A stretch of 44,152 nucleotides of DNA from Rhodocyclaceae bacterium (lineage in GTDB: Bacteria > Pseudomonadota > Gammaproteobacteria > Burkholderiales > Rhodocyclaceae): assembly GCA_024709955.1 (NCBI GenBank), contig JANJVS010000084.1:1-44152 (forward strand). The letters run 5' to 3'. The translations under genes were made by a program, and so were the position numbers. This document shows positions 1-9,073 of this stretch, one piece after another. Below the pieces are notes generated by a model. That model saw nothing but the letters and a program-made list of their open reading frames with translations, did no database searches and was not told the DNA's origin. Positions within the stretch are counted from its first letter, which is position 1; each line of letters opens with the position of its first letter.

Positions 1-2
1 AC

Positions 3-755
3 TCGGCCGAGCAGCTCAACCACGCGGCGCGCTATTTCCCGGCGGTCGGGCTGATCGTCGGCGCCATCGGCGCGGCCGTCACGCTCGCGGCCGCGCTGGT
101 CTGGCCGCCGGCCATCGCCGTGCTGCTCGGCATGGTCGCCACGCTGCTCGCCACCGGCGCCTTCCACGAGGACGGCCTGGCCGACACCATCGACGGCTTC
201 GGTGGCGGCTGGACGCGCGAGCAGGTGCTGACGATCATGAAGGACTCGCGCATCGGCAGTTACGGCGCCATCGGCATCGGCCTCGCGCTGCTGACGAAGT
301 ACACGGCGCTGACGGAACTCGTGCAACTCGGCGCCACCGGCGTCGTCCCGCCGGTCCTTACCGTCTCGCCAGAACCGACTTTTGCGGCCATGCTGATCGC
401 CGGCCACGCCGTCTCCCGTTTCGCCTCGACGACGCTGATCTACTTCCTCGACTACGCAAGAGATGACGACAGTTCGAAATCGAAACCCCTCGCCACGCGC
501 ATGGGTAAGGGCGAGCTCGCCCTCGCCGCGCTGTGCGGTCTCGCGCCCTGCGCGCTGCTGCCGCTGCCGCAGGTGGCCGTCGCCCTCGGGCTGGTCGCGC
601 TCGTGACCTGGCTCGCCGCGCGCCGCTTCGTGCGCCGCATCGGCGGCTATACCGGCGACTGTCTCGGCGCGACGCAGCAGCTCACGGAGATCGCGTTCTA
701 TCTGGGACTGCTGTGCACCGGACCGCTCCAGGCAAGGTTCGGTGTCGGGGGCTGA
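3..755 (+). CDS. cobS: Adenosylcobinamide-GDP ribazoletransferase CobS (5'-truncated by window)
   Basis: Integral-membrane enzyme that joins adenosylcobinamide-GDP and alpha-ribazole (phosphate) in the last assembly step of cobalamin. The frame is open from base 3 and the true start lies before the window. Visible family signatures are [12 protein letters not shown], then [20 protein letters not shown] (acidic Mg-binding HEDGLAD/D) and KDSRIGSYG, with several hydrophobic membrane segments. The ending [19 protein letters not shown] is also typical. Odd: the segment around 340-390 ([11 protein letters not shown]) seems extra compared with usual CobS and coincides with a copy of the window's 25-bp dispersed repeat (359-383). 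The next gene is a CobC-like phosphatase 3 bp downstream, consistent with a cobalamin operon. The assignment is firm; the insertion is inferred from memory of the family, without an alignment. Confidence 0.93.
   Translation, partial: SAEQLNHAARYFPAVGLIVGAIGAAVTLAAALVWPPAIAVLLGMVATLLATGAFHEDGLADTIDGFGGGWTREQVLTIMKDSRIGSYGAIGIGLALLTKYTALTELVQLGATGVVPPVLTVSPEPTFAAMLIAGHAVSRFASTTLIYFLDYARDDDSSKSKPLATRMGKGELALAALCGLAPCALLPLPQVAVALGLVALVTWLAARRFVRRIGGYTGDCLGATQQLTEIAFYLGLLCTGPLQARFGVGG
359..383 (+). repeat. 25-bp dispersed repeat, copy 1 (inside cobS)
   Basis: TACCGTCTCGCC then AGAACCGACTTTT matches copy 9 at 21 of 25 positions, and the match runs on through GCG. It is read in the same frame as the copy in dsbD (LTVSPEPTF). 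Confidence 0.75.
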
Positions 756-758
756 TCG

Positions 759-1292
759 GTGCGCCTGTACCTGATCCGCCATCCGCAGCCTGCCGTCGCG
801 CCGGGCATCTGCTACGGCAGCACCGATCTCGCGCTGGCCGGCGATCCGGCGCTGGATGCGGATGCGCTGCGCGGCCTGCTGCCGGCGGACGCGCCGCTCT
901 ACGCCAGCCCGCTCGCGCGCTGCCGCCTGCTCGCCGAGCGGCTGCATGCGGCGCCGATCTTCGACGCGCGCATCCGCGAGATCGACTTCGGCGATTGGGA
1001 GATGCAGCCCTGGGACGCCATCGACCGCGCCGCCATCGATGCCTGGGCGGCCGATCCCTTCCATTTCGTGCCCCCCGGCGGCGAGGCGGTGGCGACGCTG
1101 CGCGCGCGCGTCCTCGACTTCCTCGCCACGCTACCAGATGAGGCGGTGCTGGTCGCCCACGCCGGCGTCATCAAGATCTGCGCCGCCGAACTCGCCGGGG
1201 AGCGCGACTGGTTCGGCCTGCGCTTCGACTACGGCGCGGCCAGCCTGATCGAGGACGGCCGCTTCGCCTGGCGCAACCGGCGCGGCGGGTAG
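759..1292 (+). CDS. cobC: Histidine phosphatase family protein, CobC-like alpha-ribazole phosphatase
   Basis: Predicted to dephosphorylate alpha-ribazole-5'-phosphate (or the cobalamin 5'-phosphate made by CobS). The 177-residue product begins MRLYLIRHPQP, where RHP takes the place of the commoner RHG phosphohistidine motif. It continues with a YASPLARC segment, the acidic FDARIREIDFGDWE block and the second catalytic His in LVAHAGVIK. The GTG start at 759 lies 3 bp after the cobS stop, so the two genes are probably cotranscribed. The family is clear; the alpha-ribazole specificity rests on the cobS neighbour. Confidence 0.88.
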   Translation: MRLYLIRHPQPAVAPGICYGSTDLALAGDPALDADALRGLLPADAPLYASPLARCRLLAERLHAAPIFDARIREIDFGDWEMQPWDAIDRAAIDAWAADPFHFVPPGGEAVATLRARVLDFLATLPDEAVLVAHAGVIKICAAELAGERDWFGLRFDYGAASLIEDGRFAWRNRRGG

Positions 1293-1322
1293 AATGACGC
1301 GTCACTTCCGCGCGTCACGATC

Positions 1323-2480
1323 ATGCCCATCCTCCTGCGCCGCAGCCTCATCGCCCTCGTCGTCCTCGCCGCCGTCGCCGCCGCCGGCTGGTGGCTGACG
1401 CGCCCGAAGCCCATTCCGGTCAAGCTGCACACGGTCGCCGCCGGCAAGGTCGAGGCGACGCTGGCCAACACGCGCGCCGGCACCGTCGAGGCCTGCCAGC
1501 GCACCAAGCTGTCCACGATCATGGGCGGGCGCATCGAGATCCTCAGCGTCAAGGAAGGCGACCGCGTCAAGAAGGGCCAGTTGCTGCTCAAGCTCTGGAA
1601 CGACGACCAGCAGGCGCAGCAGGCGCTCGCCGGCACCCAGCTCGAACTCTCGAAGCGGCGCGTCGTCGAGGCCTGCACCGTCGCCGCCAACGCGCGGCGC
1701 GAGGCGACGCGCGTCGCCGACCTGCGCCGGCGCGGCTTCGTTTCCGAATCGAGGGAGGATGCGGCGCGCACCGAGGCCGAGGCCAGGGAGGCCGCTTGCG
1801 CCACCGCCCGGGCCGACGTGGCCCAGTCGCAGGCGCGCCTGGCCGCGACGCGCGTCGAGCCGCGCCGCATCACGCTGATCGCGCCCTTCGACGGCACGGT
1901 GGCGAAGATCGTCGGCGAGATCGGCGAATACTCGACGCCCTCGCCCCCCGGCGTGCCGACGCCGCCGGCCATCGACCTGATCGACGATTCCTGTCTCTAC
2001 GTCAAGGCGCCGATGGACGAGATCGACGCGCCGAAGATCCACGCCGGCCAGACCGTGCGCATCCGCCTCGACGCCTATCCGGACCGGGTGTTCGACGGCA
2101 AGGTGCGGCGCGTCGCGCCCTACGTGACGGCGGTGGAGAAGCAGGCGCGCACCGTCGATGTCGAGATCGACTTCGCCGCGCCGGAGAAGAGCGCCGGCCT
2201 GCTGGTCGGCTACAGCGCGGACGTCGAGATCCTGCTCGAAGCGAAGGACAACACGACGCGCGTGCCCACCGCCACGCTGCAGGACGGCAACCGCGTGCTG
2301 CTGCTCGAAGCCGACGGCAAGCTGGCGGCGCGCCAGATCAAGCCGGGACTCGCCAACTGGGAATTCACCGAGGTGCTCGACGGCCTGGCGCCCGGCGACC
2401 GCATCGTCGTCTCGCTGGAGAAGGAAGGCGTCAAGCCCGGCGCCCGCGTCGTCGAGGAAAGCCCCGCAGAAAAGAAATAA
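1323..2480 (+). CDS. HlyD/MacA-family periplasmic adaptor subunit
   Basis: Membrane-fusion (adaptor) protein of a tripartite efflux system. The 385 residues start with one N-terminal membrane anchor (about residues 6-24, Ala/Val-rich). A lipoyl-type half domain follows (GGRIEILSVKEGDRVKKGQLLLKLWN), then an alpha-helical hairpin rich in Ala, Glu and Arg, the second lipoyl half (APFDGTVAKIVGEIGEY), and beta-barrel and membrane-proximal domains near the C terminus. The stop overlaps the ATG of the ATPase gene by one base (TAATG), so translation is probably coupled. Substrate unknown. No outer-membrane TolC-type gene is present in the window. Confidence 0.9.
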   Translation: MPILLRRSLIALVVLAAVAAAGWWLTRPKPIPVKLHTVAAGKVEATLANTRAGTVEACQRTKLSTIMGGRIEILSVKEGDRVKKGQLLLKLWNDDQQAQQALAGTQLELSKRRVVEACTVAANARREATRVADLRRRGFVSESREDAARTEAEAREAACATARADVAQSQARLAATRVEPRRITLIAPFDGTVAKIVGEIGEYSTPSPPGVPTPPAIDLIDDSCLYVKAPMDEIDAPKIHAGQTVRIRLDAYPDRVFDGKVRRVAPYVTAVEKQARTVDVEIDFAAPEKSAGLLVGYSADVEILLEAKDNTTRVPTATLQDGNRVLLLEADGKLAARQIKPGLANWEFTEVLDGLAPGDRIVVSLEKEGVKPGARVVEESPAEKK

Positions 2481-3157
2481 TGTCCCTGATCGAGCTCTCC
2501 GCCATCGAGCGCGTGTTCACGCTCGGCGACAGCGAGGTGCATGCGCTGCATGCCCTCGACCTGGCCATCGCGGCCGGCGAGTACGTCGCGATCATGGGCC
2601 CCTCGGGCTCGGGCAAGTCCACGCTGCTCAACCTGCTGGGCCTGCTCGACCGCCCCGACGCCGGCCGCTACCGGCTCGAAGGCCGCGACGTGACGACGCT
2701 CTCCGCCGACGAGCAGGCGCGCGTGCGGCGCGAGCGCATCGGCTTCGTCTTCCAGAGCTTCCATCTCGTGCCGCGCCTGACCGCCGCCGAGAACGTCGCC
2801 CTGCCGCTGATGCTCGCCGGCGTCGCGCCGGCCGAGCGCGCCGTCCGCGTCGCGCGGGCCCTCGCCGACTTCGGCCTCGCCGACCGCGCCGGCCACCGGC
2901 CCGACCAGCTTTCCGGCGGCCAGCGCCAGCGCGTCGCCATCGCGCGCGCCACCATCATGCGGCCGGCGGTGATCCTCGCCGACGAACCGACCGGCAACCT
3001 CGACCGCGCCACCGGCGAGGAGGTGGTGCGCCTGCTCGAAGCCCTCAACGCCGGCGGCGTCACGCTGCTGATGGTGACCCACGACGCCGCCCTCGGCGCG
3101 CGCGCGCGCCGCCGCGTCGTCATGCAGGACGGCCGCAAGATCGCCGACGGCGCATGA
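2480..3157 (+). CDS. ABC transporter ATP-binding protein, MacB/LolD type
   Basis: Cytoplasmic ATPase of a MacB/LolD/FtsE-type transporter. The 225-residue product starting MSLIELSAIERVF has Walker A GPSGSGKS, a Q-loop in FVFQSFHLVPRLTA, the ABC signature LSGGQRQRVAIARA, Walker B VILADEPTGNLD and the switch His in MVTHD. An upstream in-frame extension exists, but ATG 2480 fits the domain and overlaps the adaptor stop. Its 3' end overlaps the permease start by 4 bp (ATGA). It probably serves the permease at 3154 and possibly also the detached permease at 7828. Confidence 0.95.
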   Translation: MSLIELSAIERVFTLGDSEVHALHALDLAIAAGEYVAIMGPSGSGKSTLLNLLGLLDRPDAGRYRLEGRDVTTLSADEQARVRRERIGFVFQSFHLVPRLTAAENVALPLMLAGVAPAERAVRVARALADFGLADRAGHRPDQLSGGQRQRVAIARATIMRPAVILADEPTGNLDRATGEEVVRLLEALNAGGVTLLMVTHDAALGARARRRVVMQDGRKIADGA

Positions 3158-4356
3158 CGCCCCTCGACACCCTGCGCTTCGCCACGCGCGCCGCCACCGG
3201 CTATCCGCTGCGCACCTTCCTCATGGTGCTGGCGATGAGCATCGGCGTCGCCGCCGTGGTGGTGCTCACGGCGCTGGGCGACGGCGCGCGGCGCTACGTG
3301 GTGAATGAATTCGCGTCGCTCGGCAGCAACCTCGTCATCGTCCTGCCCGGCCGCTCGGAGACCGGCGGCTTCAATCCGGCCAACGCCGTCACCAGCACGC
3401 CGCGCGACCTCACGGTGGACGACGCCCACGCCATCACGCGCGCGCCGGCCGTGCTGCGCACCGCGCCGCTCACCGTCGGCACCTCGGAGGCCGCCTGGGG
3501 CGGCAAGCTGCGCGACGTCACCATCGTCGGCACCACGGCGGACTACCTCAAGCTGCGGCGCATCGACCTGGCCCTCGGCCGCTTCCTGCCGGCGGAGGAC
3601 CCCAACGCGGCGGTGGCGGTGATCGGCGCGAAGATCCAGAGCGAGCTGTTCGGCGCCGAGCCGGGGATCGGCAAGGTGCTGCGCATCGGCGACCGGCGCG
3701 TGCGCGTCATCGGCGTGCTCGGCGCCACCGGCCAGGGTCTCGGCATGAACGCCGACGAGGTGGTGATCCTGCCGGTGGCCGTGGCGCAGGCGATGTTCGA
3801 CACCAACACGCTGTTCCGCATCCTCGTCGAGGCCAAGGGCCGGCCGCTGATCGAGCAGGCCAAGACGCAGACGCTGGAGATCGTCAAGGCGCGCCACGAC
3901 GGCGAGGAGGACGTCACGGTGATCACCCAGGACGCCATCCTCGCCACCTTCGACCGCATCCTCGGCACGCTGACCTACGGCGTCGCCGGCATCGCCGCGA
4001 TCAGCCTGGCGGTGGCCGGCATCCTGGTCATGAACGTGATGCTGGTGGCGGTCGCCCAGCGCACCGCCGAGATCGGCCTGCTCAAGGCGCTCGGCGCGCC
4101 CGGCGGCGCGATCCGCGACGCCTTCCTCGCCGAGGCCGCGCTGCTCTCCGCCACCGGCGCGCTGCTCGGCTACGCGCTTGGCCAGCTCGGCGCCTTCGGC
4201 CTGCGCACCGCGATGCCGGCGCTGCCCGCCTATCCGCCCGACTGGGCGGTGATCGCCGCCCTCGGCACGGCGCTGGCGACCGGCCTGCTGTTCGGCGTCA
4301 TGCCGGCGCGCCGCGCCGCGCGGCTCGACGCGGTGCAGGCGCTGGCGAAACGCTGA
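3154..4356 (+). CDS. ABC transporter permease, MacB/FtsX family
   Basis: Inner-membrane permease of the efflux or lipoprotein-processing ABC type. The 400 residues show the MacB layout: one N-terminal membrane helix (about 20-45), a large periplasmic domain (about 45-270), then three C-terminal helices. Family blocks include AQRTAEIGLLKALGAPGGAI and the closing PARRAARLDAVQALAKR. The start overlaps the ATPase gene by 4 bp. The stop is 3 bp from the stop of the convergent response-regulator gene, with no obvious terminator between. It is a paralogue of the permease at 7828. Confidence 0.93.
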   Translation: MTPLDTLRFATRAATGYPLRTFLMVLAMSIGVAAVVVLTALGDGARRYVVNEFASLGSNLVIVLPGRSETGGFNPANAVTSTPRDLTVDDAHAITRAPAVLRTAPLTVGTSEAAWGGKLRDVTIVGTTADYLKLRRIDLALGRFLPAEDPNAAVAVIGAKIQSELFGAEPGIGKVLRIGDRRVRVIGVLGATGQGLGMNADEVVILPVAVAQAMFDTNTLFRILVEAKGRPLIEQAKTQTLEIVKARHDGEEDVTVITQDAILATFDRILGTLTYGVAGIAAISLAVAGILVMNVMLVAVAQRTAEIGLLKALGAPGGAIRDAFLAEAALLSATGALLGYALGQLGAFGLRTAMPALPAYPPDWAVIAALGTALATGLLFGVMPARRAARLDAVQALAKR

Positions 4357-4359
4357 GTT

Positions 4360-6150
4360 CTACCGGAACGCCGGCGAGTTGAGCAGATTGCGCCACTCCG
4401 TGGCGATCTTCGCCATCTTGACGTTGCCGGGGTCGTGCTTGCCGACGTAAGCCAGCGTGCGGTCCATGCGCTCGCTGTAGCGGCGGTGGTCCGGCGGCGC
4501 GATGCGCGCGCGGCCCTGGGTGATCTCGTGATAGAACTTGATGATCGCGGTGGCGGCGTTGAGATAAACGGCGACGCTGCGGTTGGTGTCGGCCAGGCGC
4601 AGGAATTCCTCGATCGCCTCCTGGTACTTGCCGTGCTTGGCGAGATTCACCGCCGCGACGTTGAGGTTGCGCAGTTCCTCGGTCGCCTTTTCGCGCAGCC
4701 TGGTCGCCAGTCCCTGCATCCCGGCTTCCTTCATCGTCGTGTCGATGCGATCGATCATCGAGGTATTGCCGAGGTGGTCGGAATACAGGGCGAAGGCGCA
4801 TTCCTCGGCCATCTTCTCGTCGCCCATCTCGGCGGCGGCGGTCAGCATCGCCATGTATTCGCTGGTGTCGATGGCGGTGTCGTCGAGCTTCGACTGCGCC
4901 ATCATTTCGCGCATCTGCGCGTAGGCCTGCTTCGCCTCGTCCTTCTTGCCCGCCGCCTTGGCGATCGAGTAATTGACCATCTGGCGCGCGAACTGGAATT
5001 CCGGGTCGGACTTGTGGAAGTCGCGGATGTTGGCGCTCAGGTTGTCGAGCCGCTCGCGCGCCGCCTTGCTGCCCGAGGCCATCAGCAGGTTGGCGTATTC
5101 GCAGAAGTCGCCGGGACGGATGAAGGTCGAGCCCTTGCCGTGCTGGTGCATCAGCGCGAAGGCCTCGATCGCCGAGTCGATGTCGCCGGTGGCGGTCGCC
5201 ACGCGCACCACCTCGCGGTGGCGGTGCAGGGCCTTCGGGTTCTTCTGCAGCACCAGCTTGAGCAGGTCGCGCGCCTCCTCCAGCTTGCCCTTCTGCTCGT
5301 GCACCTTGGCGAGCAGGTCGTGGGCCTGCAGGAAGTCCGGATTGTTGGCGACCAGGTCTTCGAGGATCTCCTGGGTCTCGTCGTGGCGGTCCATGTGGAA
5401 GAAGGCGCGCCCCTTGCCGAGCTTGGCCCAGGGCAGGCGCGGAAACTCCTCCAGGATCGCCTCGTAGTGGTCGTGGGCATCGCGGTAGCGCTCCAGCGCC
5501 AGCAGGCATTCGCCGGCGATGCGGCGGAAGCCGATGGCGAAGCGCGCGCGCGATTCGGTCATCTTCTCGCAGACCTCCAGCGCCTCGGCATGGCGTTCGG
5601 CGTCGAACAGCTGGGTCGCCGCCTTGAGCGTGCTGCGCCGGTCCCAGGCGCGCTGGATGCGATCCATGAGGATCGCCGGGGTGATCGGCTTGATCAGGTA
5701 GTCGTCCGGCGCCAGCTCGGCGGCGGAGAACACCTGCTCGTACTTCTGCTCGCCGGTGATCATGATCCACAAGGTCGCCTGCGGTAGCAGGCGGCTGCGC
5801 CGCACCTCCTCCAGCAGTTGCTGGCCGTCGCGCGTGTCCGACAGGATGTAGTCGCACAGCACGACGTCGTAGCCGCCCTTCTGCCGGATGCGGTTGAGCG
5901 CGTCGAAGTAGGTGTCGGACTGGTCGATGCGCTTGCCGCCCGCGTCGGCGAGCGCCGTGCGCAGCCAGGCGCGCATGGTCGGCGAATCCTCGATCACCAA
6001 GTAGGAAAGCTCCGCGTAGGGCACCGGCCCCGGCCGCGCGCCGCGCGGCGCGCCTTCCGCGGCAGCAGCGGGCGCGGGCTCGTCGATGCCCTCCACCGTC
6101 GCGGCGAGCAGATCGTTGAGGTCTTCAAAGCTCAGCAGGTCATTCGACAT
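4360..6150 (-). CDS. Response regulator receiver protein with TPR-like repeats
   Basis: Single receiver domain plus a long helical-repeat region. The start MSNDLLSFEDLNDLL (ATG at 6150) is preferred over an in-frame ATG nine codons upstream. The receiver spans about residues 45-165: acidic pair in VIEDSPTMRAW, phospho-acceptor Asp in VVLCDYILSD, Thr in MITGEQ, Lys in YLIKPITP. Residues from about 185 on carry TPR-like helices (for example RDAHDHYEAILEEFPRLPWAKLGKG and the stretch DFLQAHDLLAKVHEQKGK). There is no DNA-binding output, so it probably works through protein contacts. No cognate kinase is adjacent. The gene is monocistronic and convergent with the permease gene. Confidence 0.88.
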   Translation of the reverse strand: MSNDLLSFEDLNDLLAATVEGIDEPAPAAAAEGAPRGARPGPVPYAELSYLVIEDSPTMRAWLRTALADAGGKRIDQSDTYFDALNRIRQKGGYDVVLCDYILSDTRDGQQLLEEVRRSRLLPQATLWIMITGEQKYEQVFSAAELAPDDYLIKPITPAILMDRIQRAWDRRSTLKAATQLFDAERHAEALEVCEKMTESRARFAIGFRRIAGECLLALERYRDAHDHYEAILEEFPRLPWAKLGKGRAFFHMDRHDETQEILEDLVANNPDFLQAHDLLAKVHEQKGKLEEARDLLKLVLQKNPKALHRHREVVRVATATGDIDSAIEAFALMHQHGKGSTFIRPGDFCEYANLLMASGSKAARERLDNLSANIRDFHKSDPEFQFARQMVNYSIAKAAGKKDEAKQAYAQMREMMAQSKLDDTAIDTSEYMAMLTAAAEMGDEKMAEECAFALYSDHLGNTSMIDRIDTTMKEAGMQGLATRLREKATEELRNLNVAAVNLAKHGKYQEAIEEFLRLADTNRSVAVYLNAATAIIKFYHEITQGRARIAPPDHRRYSERMDRTLAYVGKHDPGNVKMAKIATEWRNLLNSPAFR

Positions 6151-6433
6151 GGCGCATTCGACACGGGACAAATGCAAATGGGAACCGGCGTTCGGAACGC
6201 GCGGAAACGCCTTGACCAGCCGCCCCGCCCGCCTGGCCCGCCCCGGAATAACCCGGTCGCGGTCAAGGGTTTGGATATTACATCAGGGTTACGCATCCGC
6301 CAGTCCTTTCGCGCAAGGCCGGGGAAACACGTCACGCCGGGGGAAAATACCCCGGCATTTCCCACGGTAGCCATGCGCCAGCGGTTCCGCTAGGCTGGCC
6401 GTCCGCTTCTTCACACCGTCCGTCCGCCCAGCC
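6151..6433. promoter_or_regulatory. Divergent intergenic region with a GC-rich hairpin
   Basis: This is the upstream region of both the response regulator (leftward) and the secreted unknown (rightward). A perfect 7-bp stem (GCCGGGG 6336-6342, CCCCGGC 6350-6356) encloses a GAAAATA loop. It is followed only by ATTT, so it is a weak terminator at best and could instead be a regulator site. No convincing -35/-10 pair was identified. Confidence 0.35.
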
Positions 6434-7063
6434 ATGACCAGCCGCACCATCCCGCGCCTCCTGCTCATTCCGGCCTGCTGCATCGTTTTCCCGGCCGCCG
6501 CGCAGCAACCCGACAGCTCCGTCATGGCGCGCCTGAGCTCCTGCGACACGGCCACCGTCCGCGCCGCCGCGGACGAACTGCTGCGCGATCCCGGGACGCT
6601 CGACGAACCGCTCGTGCTTTTCCACGCGGCATCGGCCACCAGCATGCTCGGCGAGCATGAACATGCGGCGTTTCTCTTCCTCGCGGCGCGGCTGCGCACC
6701 TCGCGGCAGATTCTCTTCGAGAAGGGCGAGCGTCCCCAGCTGCTCGCCGCCATGAACATGACGGTCGGGCCCCTCGTCCTGCCGGCGCTCGCGGCCGATC
6801 CGGCAATGGCGCGCCGCGTGGTCGACCGCACGCAGGACTGGGATCGCGCCACGCCGGACCCCTACCTGCGGCGCGCAGCCGCCAGCGGCAGCGACCTCAA
6901 GGAAAAGCTGGCCATGATCGACGCCGCCATCGAGCGCCTGCCCGAACAGTTGCGCTATGAAGTCAAGATGCGCGAGGCGGGCGAACAGGCCGCCCGCAAG
7001 GTCGAGGCCATGCGCGCCGAACGCTGCGGCCGGGGCGCGCCCGTCGCGCCCAGGAACCCCTAG
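6434..7063 (+). CDS. Secreted protein of unknown function
   Basis: A 209-residue product not recognised as a named family. It has a plausible Sec signal peptide (MTSRTIPRLLLIPACCIVFPAAA followed by QQP). The mature part is mostly helical and Ala/Arg/Leu-rich, with a pair of Cys (C36 region SSCDTA and near the C terminus ERCGRG) that could form a disulfide. The segment HAASATSMLGEHEHAAFLFLAARLRTSRQ resembles a single helical-repeat unit. It is transcribed away from the response regulator, so co-function is possible but unproven. The 3' end is 11 bp from the convergent yaiI-type gene. Confidence 0.65.
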   Translation: MTSRTIPRLLLIPACCIVFPAAAQQPDSSVMARLSSCDTATVRAAADELLRDPGTLDEPLVLFHAASATSMLGEHEHAAFLFLAARLRTSRQILFEKGERPQLLAAMNMTVGPLVLPALAADPAMARRVVDRTQDWDRATPDPYLRRAAASGSDLKEKLAMIDAAIERLPEQLRYEVKMREAGEQAARKVEAMRAERCGRGAPVAPRNP

Positions 7064-7074
7064 GCGCCGGCATA

Positions 7075-7524
7075 TCACCGCGGCCGCTTGACCAGAAACC
7101 GGTCCAGCGCATTCGCGAAATTCTGCCGGTCGGCCTGGCCGAAGGCGGACGGGCCGCCGGTCTCGACGCCGCTGCTCCTCAGCGTGTCCATGAAGTTGCG
7201 CAGGTCGAGCAGCTCGCGAATGTTCTCCCGGCCATAGAGCTCGCCGCGCGGATTGAGGGCGTGGGCGTCCTTGTCGACGACGGCGGCGGCCAGCGGGATA
7301 TCGGCGGTGACGACGAGGTCGCCGGCCCGCACGGATGCGGCGATGTATTTGTCGGCGACGTCGAAGCCGCGCTCGACCTGCACCGCGCCGATCCACGGCG
7401 AGGGCGGCACGCGCAGCCACTGGTTGGCGACCAGGGTCAGCCGCAGGCGCTGGCGGTCGGCGGCGCGGTAGAGGATTTCCTTGATGACGCCGGGACAGGC
7501 GTCGGCATCGACCCAAATCTGCAT
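7075..7524 (-). CDS. YaiI/YqxD family protein (DUF188)
   Basis: A 149-residue protein of the YaiI/YqxD family, a PIN-like fold of uncertain biochemical role. It shows the family signature [22 protein letters not shown] at the start, then [15 protein letters not shown] and the C-terminal [13 protein letters not shown], all with conserved acidic residues. ATG 7524 is chosen because the diagnostic WVDADACP begins there; an in-frame ATG 21 codons upstream would add unrelated sequence. It diverges from the S4-domain gene with about 60 bp between starts. Confidence 0.93.
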   Translation of the reverse strand: MQIWVDADACPGVIKEILYRAADRQRLRLTLVANQWLRVPPSPWIGAVQVERGFDVADKYIAASVRAGDLVVTADIPLAAAVVDKDAHALNPRGELYGRENIRELLDLRNFMDTLRSSGVETGGPSAFGQADRQNFANALDRFLVKRPR

Positions 7525-7586
7525 AATGGCGCCCTGGCGCTCGGTTGTCGGCAGCGCCGCATTATGGCCGAGGAAAGGAAGCGCCA

Positions 7587-7814
7587 ATGGGCGAAGTGGT
7601 GACGATCGAGCTGCGGGAAGAGTACATCGAGCTGTGCAAGCTGCTCAAGCTGGCCGGCGTGGCCGACAGCGGCAGCCAGGGCAAGCAGATGGTGGCCGAC
7701 GGACTGGCGACGGTGGATGGCCGGCCCGAGGGCCGCAAGGCGGCGAAGATCCGCGCCGGCCAGGTGGTCGAATGCCTCGGCACGCGCATCGCGGTGCGCG
7801 CCGGCCAGGGCTGA
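7587..7814 (+). CDS. RNA-binding S4 domain protein (YbcJ-like)
   Basis: A 75-residue single-domain protein with the S4 fold: [32 protein letters not shown], then [12 protein letters not shown]. This matches YbcJ-type small S4 proteins, which bind RNA. ATG 7587 has a good ribosome binding site (AGGAAAGGAAG, about 8 bp upstream). An upstream in-frame start at 7545 lacks that support. The stop is 13 bp before the permease at 7828. RNA target unknown. Confidence 0.88.
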   Translation: MGEVVTIELREEYIELCKLLKLAGVADSGSQGKQMVADGLATVDGRPEGRKAAKIRAGQVVECLGTRIAVRAGQG

Positions 7815-7827
7815 GCGTACCCGCGCC

Positions 7828-9027
7828 ATGTTCGTCCGCGATCTCGTCACCCTGTCCGCGCGCGCGCTGACGGCGCACCGGCTGCGGAGCTTCCTCACGC
7901 TGCTGGGCATCGCGGTCGGCATCGCGGCGGTGATCCTGCTGACCAGCATCGGCGAGGGCGTGCATCGCTTCGTGCTCGCCGAGTTCAGCCAGTTCGGCAC
8001 CAACGTGATCGAGATCGCTCCCGGCCGGACCAAGGCGAGCGGCGGGCCGGGCGGGCTACAGACCACGGTGCGGCTGCTGACGCTCGACGACGCGGAGGCG
8101 CTGCAGCGCGTGCCGGGCATCGTCGCCGTGACGCCGAACGTCTGGGGCAACTCGGAGGTGGCCGCCAACGGCCGGCTGCGGCGCACCATGGTGCAGGGCG
8201 TCGGCCCGCAGATGGCCGAGATCATGCAGATGAAAGTGGGCGTCGGCGCCTTCCTGCCGGAGGAAAGCCAGGAGCACGCGCGGCCGCTGGCGGTGCTCGG
8301 CCCCAAGCTCAAGCAGGAGCTGTTCGGCAACGAGCCGGCCCTCGGCCAGCGCCTGCGCATCGGCGGCATGCAGTTCCGCATCGTCGGCGTGATGGCGGCG
8401 AAGGGCCAGTTCCTCGGCATGGACATGGACGACACGGTGTACATCCCCACCGCGCGCGCGCTGGAGCTCTACAACCGCGAGGGGCTGATGCGCATCCACC
8501 TGAACTACCGCGAGGGGCTCTCCGCCGCCACCGTGGCCGCGGACATCAAGTCGGCACTGGCGGCGCGCCACGGCCGCGAGGATTTCACGCTGACCACCCA
8601 GGAGGACATGCTGCGCACGCTGTCGAAGATCCTCAACGTGTTGACGGCGGCGGTCGGCGCGCTCGGCGGCATCTCGCTGCTGGTGGGCGGCGTCGGCATC
8701 GTCACCATCATGACCATCGCGGTGACCGAGCGCACCAACGAGATCGGCCTCCTGAAGGCGCTCGGCGCGCGCGAGCGCACCATCCTCGGCATCTTCCTCG
8801 GCGAGGCGGTGGCGCTCTCGGCCGTCGGCGGCCTGGTCGGCCTCGCCCTCGGCATCGGCGTCGCCCAGTTGCTGCACCTCGCCCTGCCGGCGCTGCCGGT
8901 ACGGACGCCGCTGTCCTTCGTGCTGCTCGCGGAAGGCGTGGCGATCACGATCGGACTCGCCGCCGGCGTGCTGCCGGCGCGCCGCGCCGCGCGGCTGGAC
9001 CCGGTCGAGGCGCTGCGGGCGGAATAG
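7828..9027 (+). CDS. ABC transporter permease, MacB/FtsX family (second copy)
   Basis: A 399-residue permease with the same architecture as the one at 3154: N-terminal helix (SFLTLLGIAVGIAAVILLTS), periplasmic domain, three C-terminal helices. Shared blocks include TERTNEIGLLKALGARERT and the end PARRAARLDPVEALRAE. ATG 7828 is 13 bp after the S4 gene; a longer frame from 7717 is only the S4 gene read out of frame. No ATPase is next to it, so it probably uses the ATPase at 2480. Together the two permeases and the adaptor would make the common adaptor-ATPase-permease-permease set, here split by 3.5 kb. Confidence 0.9.
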   Translation: MFVRDLVTLSARALTAHRLRSFLTLLGIAVGIAAVILLTSIGEGVHRFVLAEFSQFGTNVIEIAPGRTKASGGPGGLQTTVRLLTLDDAEALQRVPGIVAVTPNVWGNSEVAANGRLRRTMVQGVGPQMAEIMQMKVGVGAFLPEESQEHARPLAVLGPKLKQELFGNEPALGQRLRIGGMQFRIVGVMAAKGQFLGMDMDDTVYIPTARALELYNREGLMRIHLNYREGLSAATVAADIKSALAARHGREDFTLTTQEDMLRTLSKILNVLTAAVGALGGISLLVGGVGIVTIMTIAVTERTNEIGLLKALGARERTILGIFLGEAVALSAVGGLVGLALGIGVAQLLHLALPALPVRTPLSFVLLAEGVAITIGLAAGVLPARRAARLDPVEALRAE

Positions 9028-9073
9028 TCCGGCGCCGGCCACACCCCGGAAAAGTCCTTTCGGATGAATATCT

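Noticed and set aside
1391-2479. Long in-frame N-terminal extension of the ATPase gene (frame open from 1391)
   Set aside because: It is an out-of-frame reading of the adaptor gene; the ATPase domain and the ATG overlapping the adaptor stop at 2480 define the start.
6341-6351. GGGAAAATACC shared with 22852-22862 as a possible common regulator site
   Set aside because: Only two copies of 11 bases; in the first the motif is part of a hairpin, in the second it is not, so chance is the simpler explanation.
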